DNA from: Arcuatula senhousia
Taxonomy: Eukaryota; Mollusca; Bivalvia; Mytilida; Mytilidae
Assembly (NCBI GenBank): GCA_963971305.1
Contig: OZ020306.1
Location: 72,265,022-72,329,021, forward strand
Direction of reading: 5' to 3'
Length of the DNA: 64,000 nucleotides
Shown here: in pieces, positions 1 to 10,984 of the stretch
Position numbering within the stretch: position 1 is the first letter of the stretch
Layout: every line of letters starts with the position of its first letter
Notes under the pieces: generated by a model
Databases searched by the model: none
Told to the model about the DNA's origin: nothing
The model's input: the letters and a program-made list of their open reading frames with translations, nothing else
Program-made: the position numbers and the translations under genes

Positions 1-59
1 AGAATTTAGACCTAGTTTAAGACCAGTTTATTGGCAGATTAAATTGGACATTTCATGCA

Positions 60-287
60 GTGAAGGTTCTTCCTACCCCAGACATAGGTTGATCATCTTA
101 GTAATAATTTGGTTCCTTAGTTTTGGTATTTTTGGTTTTACTATTTTATGCTCTTCATAATCATAAAGTGTTTGGAATTTTCAATAATTTTGGTAGAGCG
201 CCTCTGATGAGTCTTGAATAGACGAAACGCGCGTCAGGCGTAGCAAAATTTATTGTCTGGAACTTTGTTGTCATTTGTATTTTGGTA
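60..287 (+). repeat. Hammerhead repeat monomer, 5'-truncated copy
   Basis: The last ~225 bp of the ~358-bp monomer that is tandemly arrayed at 19.5 kb. The copy starts inside the monomer and ends about 47 nt after the predicted ribozyme cleavage site, the same end point as the arrays at 21.29 and 44.91 kb. It carries one ribozyme with an intact core (198-241). Confidence 0.85.
198..241 (+). ncRNA. Hammerhead ribozyme, type I, intact core
   Basis: Stem I is GCGCCT (198-203) paired with AGGCGT (236-241). The core CTGATGA is at 204-210. Stem II is GTC/GAC with a 7-nt loop. GAAA is followed by a minimal self-complementary stem III, ACGC/GCGT, and the cleavage triplet GTC ends at 235. Every invariant core position of the hammerhead consensus is present. 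The loop-poor stem III is typical of Penelope-linked and retrozyme hammerheads, which are thought to cleave as dimers. Activity is inferred, not shown. Confidence 0.8.
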
Positions 288-299
288 AATTGGACTTAA

Positions 300-2849
300 G
301 TGTGACCAAAAAGTTCTCTTTCTGGCATTTTAGACGTTGATTTGGCAGATTTTCATTGTTTAAGCATCTTGTATTTAATAGGCCTTTCTGTTTTCATGAT
401 GGCTAATGAGCCTTGTTTAAGTATTTTGACACTTTTTTAGTAAGCATTAAAATTTTCCATTTTGACAACCCTTGTCCATTGTATTGCAAACTGTTAAAAC
501 TAGTGAAAAGCTTTCAACTATAATATTGCTTAGTTTGTCATGCGCCCTACAAAAAATCAATATATTGCAAGTTTTAAATTACCCCTTTATAGCAGTTATG
601 GTTCCCTAATGTCAACATAACTGTTTGTAGCTTATAACTGGCAAACTAGAAAATAATAAAAAGCTTTTAATTATAAAATGTTCAGCTTATTGAACTCTAC
701 ACTCATAAGCAGCAGTGGCGGATCCATAACTTCTGAAAAGAGGGGGCCCACTGACTGGCCTAAGAGGGGTCCCGCTTTGTTTTTTTTATGTCAAGTGAGC
801 ACTTTAGGCTCCTGGGAGCCTCTTGTCTGATTTTTTGCAAGCAAATCATCATATAACAGAACTAAGATAAATAGGGGTGAATATCCTGAGCATTAAATTG
901 AGAGAAGCAAGACTTTACTTATTGCTAAAAAAATAATATAAACAACTTTTCCCTAGATGATTAATCTGGGGACCTGTAACCTTATTTTAAAGGGTAAGTT
1001 CGCGATTTTTGACATATGGTCTTAAGTTATTCAGAACAATGTTTTATTACAGTGTGCAAATTTTTTCTCTCATATCTTAACTTATAACAAAGATATTGGA
1101 GATTATTTATTTGAAATAGTCCCCTACTCTACATTAGGGGACTACTTCAGTTAATCAGAATTTCTACTGAGTAGCACAAAATCATATTAGTTCAAACATT
1201 TAAGTGATCATGTGGTACGTCCAATAACCAACAAAATAATTGAAATAATCAAAAGTCAACAAGATCATTTAATATTTTCAAATTACTTTCTATGTAAAAT
1301 TTTTTTTTTAAAACGTTTTATTAATCTATTTTCTTTTTCTTTTAAATTGACATTTATTATCAATTAATTAAAATTAAAATTCTATAATTAAAAAAAATAT
1401 TATTTTTATTTACTATTAAGAACGAAGTTGTGTATTTAAATGTAAGCCATCATATTTCAATGAAAATAATTGTTATATAATTATGTAAATTACAGGTCAT
1501 TCTTTTTCTAATCCCCTACTGGGTTTGCTAAAAGTGTTAATTATTGTGAATTTATTGTCATTGTTTCTCAGCAGGTACCTGTGTAATGGTTAGGTAAACA
1601 TAAATGTAATTAATCACAGCTGACTTGGGGTGAAATAATTATCAATACCTACAGGTGTCAAAACCTAATATAAAAACATTAAGTAACAAAGTTTTATGTA
1701 CTAGATCTTTTTTTTTCATTCTAGCATTTAAAACAATAATGTTATTTATATGCAAGATTATCACAACACAACATGACTTATATAATTAAAAATGACTTAT
1801 TTAAATGGATTTTTATACCAAAAAATCATTATTACTAATTAAAGAATAACTCAATTTTGTTATTTTAAATTAGGATTTTCTATCACTTATTTAAAATGCC
1901 ATAACATAGATGCACATAAAAATATTATATATTGGCAATTCAATAATTAGGTAAATGGTGGGTCACTATCAAAAGGAGACTTTGTGGTATTCAGAAATTT
2001 TGTGTTATTTAAAATGACAGAAACCAAAAGATAAAAAATAAAATTCCATTTTTGTCATCTTATTAAATTGAATATAAAAGTTTTAATGATATAGCATAAT
2101 TAGATAATGCATTAGAAATCATATGACAAAATTTCATTTTTTTGTGAACTTTCCCTTTAACTGAATTCAAATGAGTGTCCAAACAGGTATTTGTATTAAA
2201 CGAATAAAAGTCCGAATAACATTTTAACAGGTGTTTTATGCAAAAGATCGGATGTCGGGGTAAAAAACAACAGGTGACATTATCAGGAACTGTTAATTAG
2301 AAAATCCACTACAGGGAACCTGACCAATAAGTCTAAAATGCCTCAATAGTAATACACTGCCAAACACAAGGTCTTAATGCCACAGCCACAACGGAAACTT
2401 GTTTGCCTCAACATATTCCACTTTACCAAACGAGGGCCAATCTACCTTATCAAAAATTGGGCCTTTCAAGGCAAATTAGTCATTTTTCCCGGAGATTGGC
2501 ATTTTGTATTAACTAGTGAATTCAATACATCATTCACCTAAAAAAATAAACACCAATAATATTAAGACATTAAAAAAGCACGTATTGTAGAATAAGTGCA
2601 CGCGACACAACTAACATACATTACGACTATTCAAAATTTGCTATAGAAATATCACTTTGATGTCAGAACACTTAATGAAATGCAACATTTCTATCGAATG
2701 TAATTATAACTTGAGTATTATACGTTTTTGACACAACATAGTTTGATGTGTATTTGATTTATTCTGACAACATTCTTTATTAGAACTGCAGGAATTTTAA
2801 TCACCACTCATGTATGAAATAATAATTTTAAGCAAGATTATGACATCAA
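300..2849. other. AT-rich non-coding stretch
   Basis: No coding exon recognised. It holds a dispersed-repeat scrap near 712-780 (a 'gcggatccataacttctg' motif with G-rich and C-rich runs) and a small perfect hairpin at 1117-1144 (10-bp arms tagtccccta/taggggacta, 8-nt loop). A minus-strand scrap of the family C tail (cgcgacacaac motif) lies near 2590-2640. Confidence 0.5.
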
Positions 2850-3040
2850 ATATTGCTACGTCTGACATGCGTTTCGTCATTTCAAACCTCATCAGGTGTG
2901 ATCTTCAAAAAAAGAGGCAGATTGAAATAGCCAAACATTACATGAATATTAAGAACATAAAACCATAGAATAAAAAATGTCGAACTAAACCCCAATTTAT
3001 GACTAAATTAAACCTATATATGGTGTTGGAGGAAACACTT
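2850..3040 (-). repeat. Diverged hammerhead-repeat relative
   Basis: On the minus strand a CCTGATGA block, GACGAAAC and a GTC followed by AGACGTAGC appear in the order seen in the main repeat. The stem I strands no longer pair and stem II is weak. It is an old or separate subfamily whose ribozyme is predicted inactive. Confidence 0.5.
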
Positions 3041-3217
3041 GTTTTTTACAATGTTGAAATGGAAACGGATAACCATCTTTATGGAGACACACGGACAACA
3101 TAATGTAGCATTCAATTCAAAAAAAAAGGACACACAAGGCAATTTTATTGTCAGGTTTTTTTTTCGACATGTGTTTGAAGTAGGCTTAACAAAATTGTTA
3201 CATTGTAGTTAATGTAC

Positions 3218-3259
3218 CTGTTTGAACACCAGTTAAGTTCTTGTTCATTTCATTGATAT
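3218..3259 (-). CDS. Gene 1 coiled-coil exon, type 1 (copy a)
   Basis: A 42-nt exon between gttttag and gtacat, phase 1/1, reading DINEMNKNLTGVQT. It belongs with the type 1 exons of gene 2 (ending GVQT or DVQT). It is the last gene 1 exon recognised in the window. Confidence 0.65.
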
Positions 3260-6200
3260 CTAAAACAAATAGAAAAGATAAAAAAAAACATAACAAAGAG
3301 AAAATGTTTACCATATTATATGCATGTTATTAAAGAGAACTTATATCCTCACATTATTTAGTACCTAATTATAAAAGGTGTGTGTGGGGGGAGGGTTACG
3401 CCCTTTTCAACGCACCTAAGCATTATAAAGTGGTCAGTTTAAATGTTGAGGAAACCGGAGTGCCAAGACTTTGGCTAGGTAAATAATTAAATGGATTGAT
3501 TTTAGAAGTACAGATGGGTACACACATAGCTTATTATTAAAATCAGTTATGGCCCTGGAAAGTTCTGAATAGTCACACACAAAGCCGTAAAAACTGACCT
3601 GTCTTAAGCTAATGCATGTAAACTTACTATTGTAGATCTGGGAAGAAATAAACAACGTTAACTTTGCAGTAAATTCTGTATGTCGTTTTGTTTTTAAGTC
3701 TATCAAATAAGATTATAAACATGTACCTGTCTGAAGATCTGAAACATGACTTTTCACTTCTGTTATATCTACAAAAAAACCAAATCATTTTTTTCATACA
3801 AAGCGAAATATAAATTTCATATACTAACTTCTCTTTTACAAAGGATAACAATTGATATTTTTATTTATTTTGATTTCAAGTGATAAAAAACTATTAACTG
3901 CAGTAAATTCTGTATGCCGTTTTGTTCTTAAGTCTATCAAATAAAACTATAAACATGTACCTGTCTGAAGTTCTGAAACATGCCCCTTTACTTCTGTTAT
4001 ATCTGCAATAAAACGAGAAATGACATTCGAAATAATACAACAGTTTTGTTAATATCTCAAATAATGAGATTTCTACATATTTCGAAATTACAAAGGAGTG
4101 GAAACTAAAATTAACCACTAAAGAATAGTTTAATGAAATGTTTAAATAACACATGTATATCAGAGAATTCCTTTTTGCATATTGATTCCTTGTAGACCTG
4201 TTTACATTTGGCTATTTCAGGATTAGCATTGTAGCACTTTTTGTGGAAATTTTTTGACATCGGGGTAAACTTCGTAGTGCTTTCGAATAGAGTAATGACA
4301 TGGAGATGGAAACACGACACTGATCAAAGCAGTACTATTTTAGTAATACAAAATATCAAACCTGTCAAAGGTGCCTTAAATGGAAATTTATCAATCAATT
4401 TCATTTGGGCTTTAGTTTAGGTATGGCATGTTACAGTGAATCGTTGAGAAAAAGAAAAAATAAATGTAGCATTTTTCATGTAAGTACTTCAGCTATTCTC
4501 GTGTATGTGAGTCCACCATGACAAGTAACAGATCAAGTTTACGTTTCGTTTCGGTCTACAAATGTTTACGAGACTTTTAATTTTGACTTTTAGATATGGG
4601 ACCGGTTTAAGGAACTATGTATTGTAAGGTAAACACGCTTTGTTCCAAACTCATTCGCAAAAGCTAATATTGTTGAACCTTATGCCCCCAAAAACGAAAG
4701 CCCATTAGGCTCATTTTGGTAATTTAAAAAAAAAATTTATTTATAATGTGCTTTTTTCAAACTTCCCGCAGTAACGCGCTACTATTTAACGCGTTACTTT
4801 CGCGTTATAACGGGTAAATTGTGTCTATTGAAATCATATATGAGACATTCCAGGGTAAAATTAAATTCTGTTTCTTTCTTATTGACAAAGTCTCGCACAT
4901 CTGGTTAATATTTCAGGTCACTTATAATGATTAAATTTCTTCTCACATCTCCTGTTCAAAATATATAATATTAAGATAGCTGTTATTTCCAAAAGCGATT
5001 TAGATTGAAAGAAAGTGTCAACTTTCACAATGATCATAACATGAAATATCCTACACGGATACATTACATACTATACACGATAACACCATGCACGTATTAA
5101 CCGTATCAATTACATCACTAAGTAAAATAATTATTGATCTAAAGAGTAATACATGGTAAACCACGAAATCACACCAGACAAATATAATGCTGGTTACCTT
5201 CTTTCAATTCATGTGAAAGTGTCAGTTTGAACTCTTCAACTTGACGAATGAAATCTTGAATCTCAACATCACTGACCAGTCTTAAGCTTTCGATGTCTTC
5301 ACATTTAGGTTTCAAACCTGGTCCACCTTGTCGTCGTATTGCCTGTAAACAAATTGAAATTTCTGATGTATTGATCTAAAAAAAATGCATTAGCGATATT
5401 TCAAGATAAACGTAATATATATTGCCTGTGCATGAACAAACATTGTAAAATTGACGTTGTGTTTATTTCGTTAAAGTGTTTGAAATTTACAATCTCGTAT
5501 TGATTTATTTTGATAGACTGATGAACTGTATGATTTATCATAATACAGACATTTTATCGAAATAAATAATATAAACAAGTACACGTATAATGAAAATATA
5601 TTATGGTTTCAAGAAAACAGTTTACCCTGGACTTAGTTTTATTGGTATACTACTTAGACATTGCCTTAAAGCATGAACAAAAATAAATATTTAAATGGCA
5701 CTACATCTGAATTGTTTAAGTGTATAACATTTCAAATGCTTAATCAAATTGACAGACTAAAACATACATTTTATCATAATAAAATTTCTATTGAAATGAT
5801 ATAAATATAAAGACTAATTTTAATGAAAATGCATGTTTACTATTTACTTACGTCATATAGACTTGACCAGTGTGTATTGAAATCGCCGTTGGTCATTACA
5901 TTTCTGTCAGTATGTGCCAATAGATTTCGAACAAATTTAATTCTTGCAATATCAGCAGCCATGCTGGTTTCAGGAGGTGAGGGTAGCGTGTCCCATCCAT
6001 TGGTCGGAGGAATAACGGATGTTAGATTCCGTATCAGACAAATCAGGAGCGTAACAAATGTTGCAGAGGTTGCAACTGCACCTAGAATTAATAAACAATT
6101 ATGAGATATGAAATAAGTGTTCGCGACACAGCCTACATACATGTATGTCAGCGTTAAAAACCACAATGGAAAAAAAGCCTGCGTCGGTCGATGTGAGCAG

Positions 6201-7004
6201 TTATTAATGCTCTGGTTAAAACTATAATACATTTTATCCAATGCTCATTCTTAAATTATAGATAAAAGATTTATTTGTGGACGTATGACAATTAACATAA
6301 AGACGACATCGACAAATATCACTATTGAAAAAGTTCCCATGGTTACAACAGACATATATACACATATCTAAGAGTACCCAGAAAACAGATGACTCTTTTA
6401 TTTATGTACTTGTTATTTCTTTCCAGCGTCTTTCGTATACACTATTCATGACAAAAACCCAATACAGAGATATATGCCATCTTGATCACGACTCAAAACA
6501 TTAACGAACCAAACGTGACAGCTATCTGAGATTAGTTGTCGAGAAAAAGTATTATATCAAGTTCTACATTTTCTTTGTGAAGATATTAAACTACATGTAG
6601 CTTATTCAAAGAATGCACTTGAGATCAGGTTAAATGTTAAAATTCAAAGACTAGTAGTCAGTTTTTTAATACTTTACTTTCATTGATCTTTAAATGGACA
6701 AAGACGTGTTATGTTTTATTTCATTTTATAGCTTTTTATTTGTTTATATAATGTGTTTTCTTTTTATCTTTTTATTAATTCAGAATTAACTGTTCTCACC
6801 CGTTGGTGGAAATAACAGGGCATCCTGAGCTGCTGTTATTCTTCGTTTTCTTTTAAGATCTTGTATTGTTGTATTTTTGTGACTGTTGAGGGTCGCATTC
6901 AGTGTTGGCGGTGGAAATAATGTATCAAATATATGTCTGACAGTCTCTGTTCCTGGACCAGTCACCAATTTGAAGAGTTTCAGGAAGTTCTCCTCGTCTT
7001 CCAT
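3218..7004 (-). CDS. Gene 1: HEPN (DZIP3-type) plus coiled-coil protein, partial
   Basis: Multi-exon minus-strand gene: exon 1 7004-6800, exon 2 6081-5852, exon 3 5342-5198, then 42-nt exons 4002-3961, 3768-3727 and 3259-3218. Every junction has AG/GT and the phases agree (0 to 1, 1 to 0, 0 to 1, then 1 to 1), giving about 235 codons in the window. Exons 1-3 read as a DZIP3-like HEPN domain, with the HEPN catalytic-type motif RNLLAH at residues ~120-125. HEPN domains are typically RNA-binding or RNase modules. The 42-nt exons add 14-residue, two-heptad coiled-coil blocks. No stop codon is seen, so the gene continues left of the window, by analogy with gene 2 possibly to an NTPase/repeat exon. 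The 5' UTR and promoter are not located. The family call comes from sequence recognition; a role in innate immunity is inferred. Confidence 0.75.
3727..3768 (-). CDS. Gene 1 coiled-coil exon, type 2 (copy b)
   Basis: A 42-nt exon between tttgtag and gtacat, phase 1/1, reading DITEVKSHVSDLQT. The flanks match those of copy c (shared tract 'gtctatcaaata' upstream of the donor side on the plus strand), which indicates recent tandem exon duplication. Confidence 0.7.
3961..4002 (-). CDS. Gene 1 coiled-coil exon, type 2 (copy c)
   Basis: A 42-nt exon between ttgcag and gtacat, phase 1 at both ends. Together with the preceding G it reads DITEVKGHVSELQT, with I, V, V and L at 3-4-3 spacing. It lies in a ~230-bp tandem duplication with copy b. 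Confidence 0.7.
5198..5342 (-). CDS. Gene 1 exon 3 (HEPN C-terminal helices)
   Basis: The acceptor is tgtttacag and the donor GAAG/gtaacc. 145 nt enter at phase 0 and leave at phase 1. The peptide starts AIRRQGGPGLKPKCEDIE and ends in an amphipathic helix (FIRQVEEFKLTLSHELKE) that leads into the coiled-coil exons. The open frame, phase and splice sites make this a confident exon. Confidence 0.75.
5852..6081 (-). CDS. Gene 1 exon 2 (HEPN core, RNLLAH motif)
   Basis: The acceptor attctag precedes the exon and the donor gtaagt follows it, a near-ideal 5' splice site. 230 nt enter at phase 1 and leave at phase 0. The exon encodes a hydrophobic helix (TFVTLLICLI), then a helix containing RIKFVRNLLAH, whose R and H five residues apart match the HEPN Rx4-6H motif. 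The intron just upstream contains a minus-strand scrap of the family C tail (about 6098-6190) ending close to the acceptor. Confidence 0.8.
6800..7004 (-). CDS. Gene 1 exon 1 (start codon, HEPN N-terminus)
   Basis: The ATG is at 7004. 205 nt encode 68 codons plus one base and end in ACGG with donor gtgaga (phase 1). The peptide opens MEDEENFLKLFKL and ends FPPT, which matches the start of DZIP3-like HEPN domains as I know them. A near copy of this exon lies 456 bp upstream. The ATG is preceded by tatag then GCA, so a 5' UTR exon may be spliced just before it. Confidence 0.75.
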
Positions 7005-7104
7005 TGCCTATATAATTAACAATGTATTTCACAACGCTTCAAGAACGTACATTTTGTACATTGTACCGCTTGTAACACATTTAAGTAAAATATGATATAT
7101 TAAT

Positions 7105-7215
7105 AAAAGATAATAAGTGTTCACGACGCAACCTACAATATAAATGACATTTAAAAAATCCACAATGGAAAACACAGCCAGCAGCCTTCAATGTGACTTC
7201 AACAGTCAGGGGACC
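7105..7215 (-). repeat. Family C tail scrap
   Basis: A minus-strand copy of the tail found at 47.7 and 60.95 kb (tgttttccattgtgga ... cgtgaacacttatt). It is short and diverged, and lies between the two exon 1 copies. Confidence 0.5.
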
Positions 7216-7384
7216 AACTTGTACAAGTCAGAATGATCAGATTCAATCTTACTTGTACAAGTCAGATTAAACAGACTAGAGTTATCTTCTCCTTATTTTT
7301 AGAATTTTCATTCTGACTTCTACAGGTAGATTTTACTAGAATGTCTTTTTATCAAATTCTCTGATCTCAAAATATTCTGTATGG

Positions 7385-7560
7385 TTAAATGTCTGACAGC
7401 CTCTGTTCCTGGACCAGTTACCAATTTGAAGAGTTTCAGGAAGTTCTCCTCCTCTTCCATTGCCTATATTAATAACAATGTATTCCACAACGTTTCAAAA
7501 AAGGAACATTGTACCCCTTGTAACACATTTAAGTAAAATATGATATATTAAGAGAAGATA
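7385..7560 (-). pseudogene. Truncated duplicate of gene 1 exon 1
   Basis: From an ATG at 7460 the sequence repeats the first ~24 codons of exon 1 (MEEEENFLKLFKLVTGPGTE) and then diverges near 7390 without the rest of the exon or its donor. The upstream flank, to ~7560, also matches the exon 1 upstream flank (7005-7105), including 'cttgtaacacatttaag'. It is a partial tandem duplication at an offset of 456 bp, probably non-functional, unless it supplies an alternative promoter. Confidence 0.7.
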
Positions 7561-8290
7561 TTGAGAGGAGGAATAAACGAACACGACACAACATACAATA
7601 CGACCGACCATTTAAAAAAACACACAATTGAATACATCCAGCAGCATTCAAAGTGACCAGTGGTCGCTGCTCGCTGTTTTTGAATTGACCCTGAATTGAA
7701 AAAAAAACTAAATATAATTCAAGCCCAATAGAAAAGTGCAATGAATGACCTTCTTTCTGACAAAAATTAACCTAAATTCGACGAAATACAAGCACAAGTT
7801 TTGATACAGATTCATGGATTAGGACAAGCACATTTAAAATGTTGCGGAGTTAAACTAGTGTTTTTTTTGGCGCCAAAAGATTTTTTTTAATATATTTACT
7901 TTATAAACAACATTTAAATAGAAATCGGGATGGGATATTCCCTTTACAATCAAATGTTGACGTGTACAGTTAAATTGTTCAGCAAGGTATAGATATTGAT
8001 GATAAAACTTAGTTAACGATTTCATTAATTTGTGGTAATGATATCTTTGGTTTAGTATTTTCGTGTAATACATCGGTTTTTGTAAAAAAAAAATCACCAC
8101 TGCATCATCAGGGCATATCTTACCAACTGTGAAATATATACTCCGTAAGACGGACGGACAACTGGTACATCTCTCTTTCGAAAAAGAAAATTAATGATAG
8201 GAATTGAAAAAACTTCCCGTTTATCATATATTTTAGTGTGTAATTTTCCATTGATAATGCTTAAATCTAGATCTAAAATGGGCATCTATC
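7560..8290 (-). pseudogene. Reverse-transcriptase element fragment, Penelope-like type
   Basis: The minus strand encodes pieces matching the RT C-terminus found at 46.3-47.0 kb: LDLDLSIINGKLHTKIYDKR and SYGVYISQLVRYA (8285-8094), then YHKLMKSLTKF and GISHPDFYLNVVYK (8100-7855) in another frame. The family C tail follows at ~7690-7560. It is 5'-truncated, frameshifted and dead. Assignment to the Penelope-like branch rests on the FLDLD...YDKRDDF...AYGVYISQL signature and is moderate. Confidence 0.65.
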
Positions 8291-8505
8291 ACCGGCGAGG
8301 TTAGATTTATTCAATGTTAATTTGTTACTCCAGAGATTGCGGCAATTGCATCGATTTCCTTGGCAGAGCGTGACACTTGACACAGAAATTGCTGACACAT
8401 GGTTAAGTTGTTCGACGGCTGCTGTCTTCACTCATGAAATTTTACGGTAGACATCATGCACTCGTAGACAAATATGGGATTTCTAATCCTCAAATAAGAG
8501 CAGAT

Positions 8506-8772
8506 GTTGGTTTGTCGTTCTCCCTTTACCGGATTTGACACACTGAATTGGACATTAGCAACACGACAGGTGTGCTTTAGCAAGCAGGAACCTCTTACTC
8601 TTCCGGAGCATCTGAGTTCACTCTTTTCACGACTTGAGTTCGCGTTGTTGGTTTCTGTTTGGTTGCGCTTGTGTTTTGTGTTTCTTCGTGCTGTTTTTAT
8701 TCGTGTTTACCAGTTTCGTCGTTGCCCTTTCAGACTTTCGAAACTTGAATTCCATCGGTGCCTCTGTTTCTT
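8506..8772 (+). repeat. Family B retroposon, long but diverged copy
   Basis: It starts 'tttaccggatttgacac', passes through 'cttccggagcatctgag' and 'gttcgcgttgttg', and ends near 'ggtgcctctgtttc'. It is the same order as the copy at 30424-30691. The open frames across it are by-products of the repeat; no protein is claimed. Confidence 0.75.
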
Positions 8773-9893
8773 TTTTAATTCCTTGGAATATATATTTCCG
8801 TAATAAAATTAGAAAATGTGGGATTGTTTAGTGAAAGAATGTCGTCTAAATAACTGTATGTATAATAATAATGTTTAATGAGATGTTGTTTGTTGGGGTC
8901 TTTTTGAAGTTTCGCCATAAATAGGGATTCAAAACAATATTAGAAAAATACACATCAAAATACAAGAAAAAAATATTACTCAATTTGATTATGTACTGTC
9001 ACAACTTTCATTGTTTATTTTTAAATATAGATTTAAACTTCCTTGTCGTGATTAAATTTAAATCGCCGCTACCTGTGCCGAAACCATGCTTGGGTCGAAC
9101 GATTGACGTGCTTACTGCACTGTCGAGTAATTTTACTGACGCAATCAGGTAGCCATTTTTACAATCTTGCAAGGAATTAATTTGGACACGATTCGCGGCA
9201 TACCACCACGTAAGTTTGGCGAATATCCACAAAATATATATGGAAACATTATAACAGTGACTCGATTCAACAAATTATCTGTTTTTCTTGTGAATTAACA
9301 TTTATATTTTTGATATTTCGGCTTGGACAAATTCTAAAGAAACCGTCAACTCTCAACAATTCCCGGCTGGGCTTTCCTGATTTTAATTGACTTTAACATG
9401 TTTAATTTATATAAACTAAGCAATAACATTTTATAATTGATCGCTACACTGGCTTAATTCTTTCAGATAATTCGTGTATTTGTGTATTTTGTACTTATTA
9501 TTGTTATTTGTTTCTTTCAGTTTTTCACCAATTGTTCTTGGAATAAAGACACATTACACCCGCTGGTTATCGTTCTTTACGTCCATAACATGGTTACACT
9601 TGCCGATCATAAGTCGGTACAGATTAAAACATTTTGTCAAGAAAAAAAAACCAGATGGCTGTTTTTCATTCTTAATGTTTCAACTTTACGTTTATATCGT
9701 AGGTTGTGTCGCGTACACTTATTATACATCTCATTTTCTTCTATGTTATACAGAACAATTATTGATATTTTTTTAATCGTTTTGTTTCGTTTTTCAGCTA
9801 CTAATTTTAACACTGGTAAGTGATTACATTCATTTTTATTTAGCTTCCAGTTGAGTAATTTACCTTTCTACTACTTAATTTTAACTTCCTTTT
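8773..9893. other. Non-coding, with a family C tail scrap
   Basis: No exon supported. 9640-9745 (+) matches the family C tail (ggttgtgtcgcgtacactta). Short open frames here show no recognised domain. Confidence 0.5.
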
Positions 9894-10984
9894 AACACCG
9901 TGAAGGTTATCGCTACTGATGGAGTTTTAATTTCCCGAGGTTAACCCGATCCGGCACCAACACTTTTGTGTTGGAGAACACATCAAAGCTTTACATTATC
10001 CGTTTAAATTTCAAAATTGTCTTATCCCTAAGGTTCTTCTTACCCAAGACATAGGTGACAATTTTAATTGTAATTTGGTTCCCCATTTTAGTATTTTTTG
10101 TTTCATTGTTCTATGCTCTTCATGGTCATATAGTTTTTGGCATTTTCAAAAGTTGTGGTAGAGCGCCTCTGATAGGCCTTGAATAGCCGAAACGCGCGTC
10201 AGGGATAGCTAAATATAATGTCTGGAACTTTGTTGTCATTTTAATTTGTAACAACCGTGAAGGCTAGCGCTGCCGGTGGACTTTTAATTCTCCGAAGTTA
10301 ACCCGCTCCGACACCAACACTTTTGTGTTGGAGAACACATCAAAGCTTTAAATTATCCGTTAAAATTTCAAAATTGTCTAATCCCTGAGGTTCTTCTTAT
10401 CCCAGACATAGCTTGACAATCTTATAATTTGGTTCCCCATTTCCATATTTTTGGTATCAATGTTCTATGCTTTCCATAATGATACAGTTTTTGGCTTTTT
10501 CAATAGTTTTTCTAGAGCGCCTCTCATGAGTCTTGAATAGGCCAAACGCGCTTCAGGCGTAGCAAAATTTAATGCATGGAACTTTGTTGTCATTTTAATT
10601 TGTAACACCCGTGAAGGTTAGCGCTGCTGGTGTTTTAATTTGCCGGGGTTAACCCGCTCCGGCACCAACACTTTTGTGTTGGAGAACACATCAAAACTTT
10701 AAATTATGCGTTTAAATTTCAAAACTGTCTAATTCCTAAAATGTTTCCTACCCCAGACAAAGGTTGATCATCTTAGTTCTAATTTGGTTTCCCTTTTCCG
10801 TATTTTTTGTTTAATTGTGTTATGCTCTTCATAATCATATATTTTTTGACTTTTTGAATAGTTTTGGTAGAGCGCCTCTGATGAATCTTGGATAGACAAA
10901 ACACGCGTCAGGCGTAGAAAAAATTTAACGTCTTGAACTTTGACTTTGTTGTCATTTTAGTTTGTATCACCCGTGAAGGTAGCG
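9894..10984 (+). repeat. Hammerhead repeat array, three decayed monomers
   Basis: Monomers start at the 'ccgtgaagg' block near 9894, 10251, 10607 and (partial) 10966, with periods 357, 356 and 359. Each has the ccaacac-tttt-gtgttgg hairpin. All three ribozymes are damaged: CTGATAG near 10169, CTCATGA plus a lost GAAA near 10524, and G12 changed to A near 10890. The arrangement fits an older insertion than the 19.5-kb array. Confidence 0.85.

Larger units (their letters stand above)
3660..4110. repeat. Tandem duplication carrying exons b and c
   Basis: Two ~230-bp units, about 3660-3890 and 3893-4110. Each contains a 'cagtaaattctgtatg' tract, the run agtctatcaaata, and one 42-nt exon. The second half of each unit is less conserved. 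Confidence 0.65.

Noticed and set aside
1573..1620. Another 42-nt coiled-coil exon (gtacctg followed by a possible acceptor)
   Set aside because: The interval is not 42 nt in frame, contains stops and lacks the heptad pattern.
4111..4320. Minus-strand frame with FTPMSKNFHKKCYNANPE as a further gene 1 exon
   Set aside because: Looks partly coding, but no convincing donor or acceptor in phase was found and no family is recognised; left out of the model.
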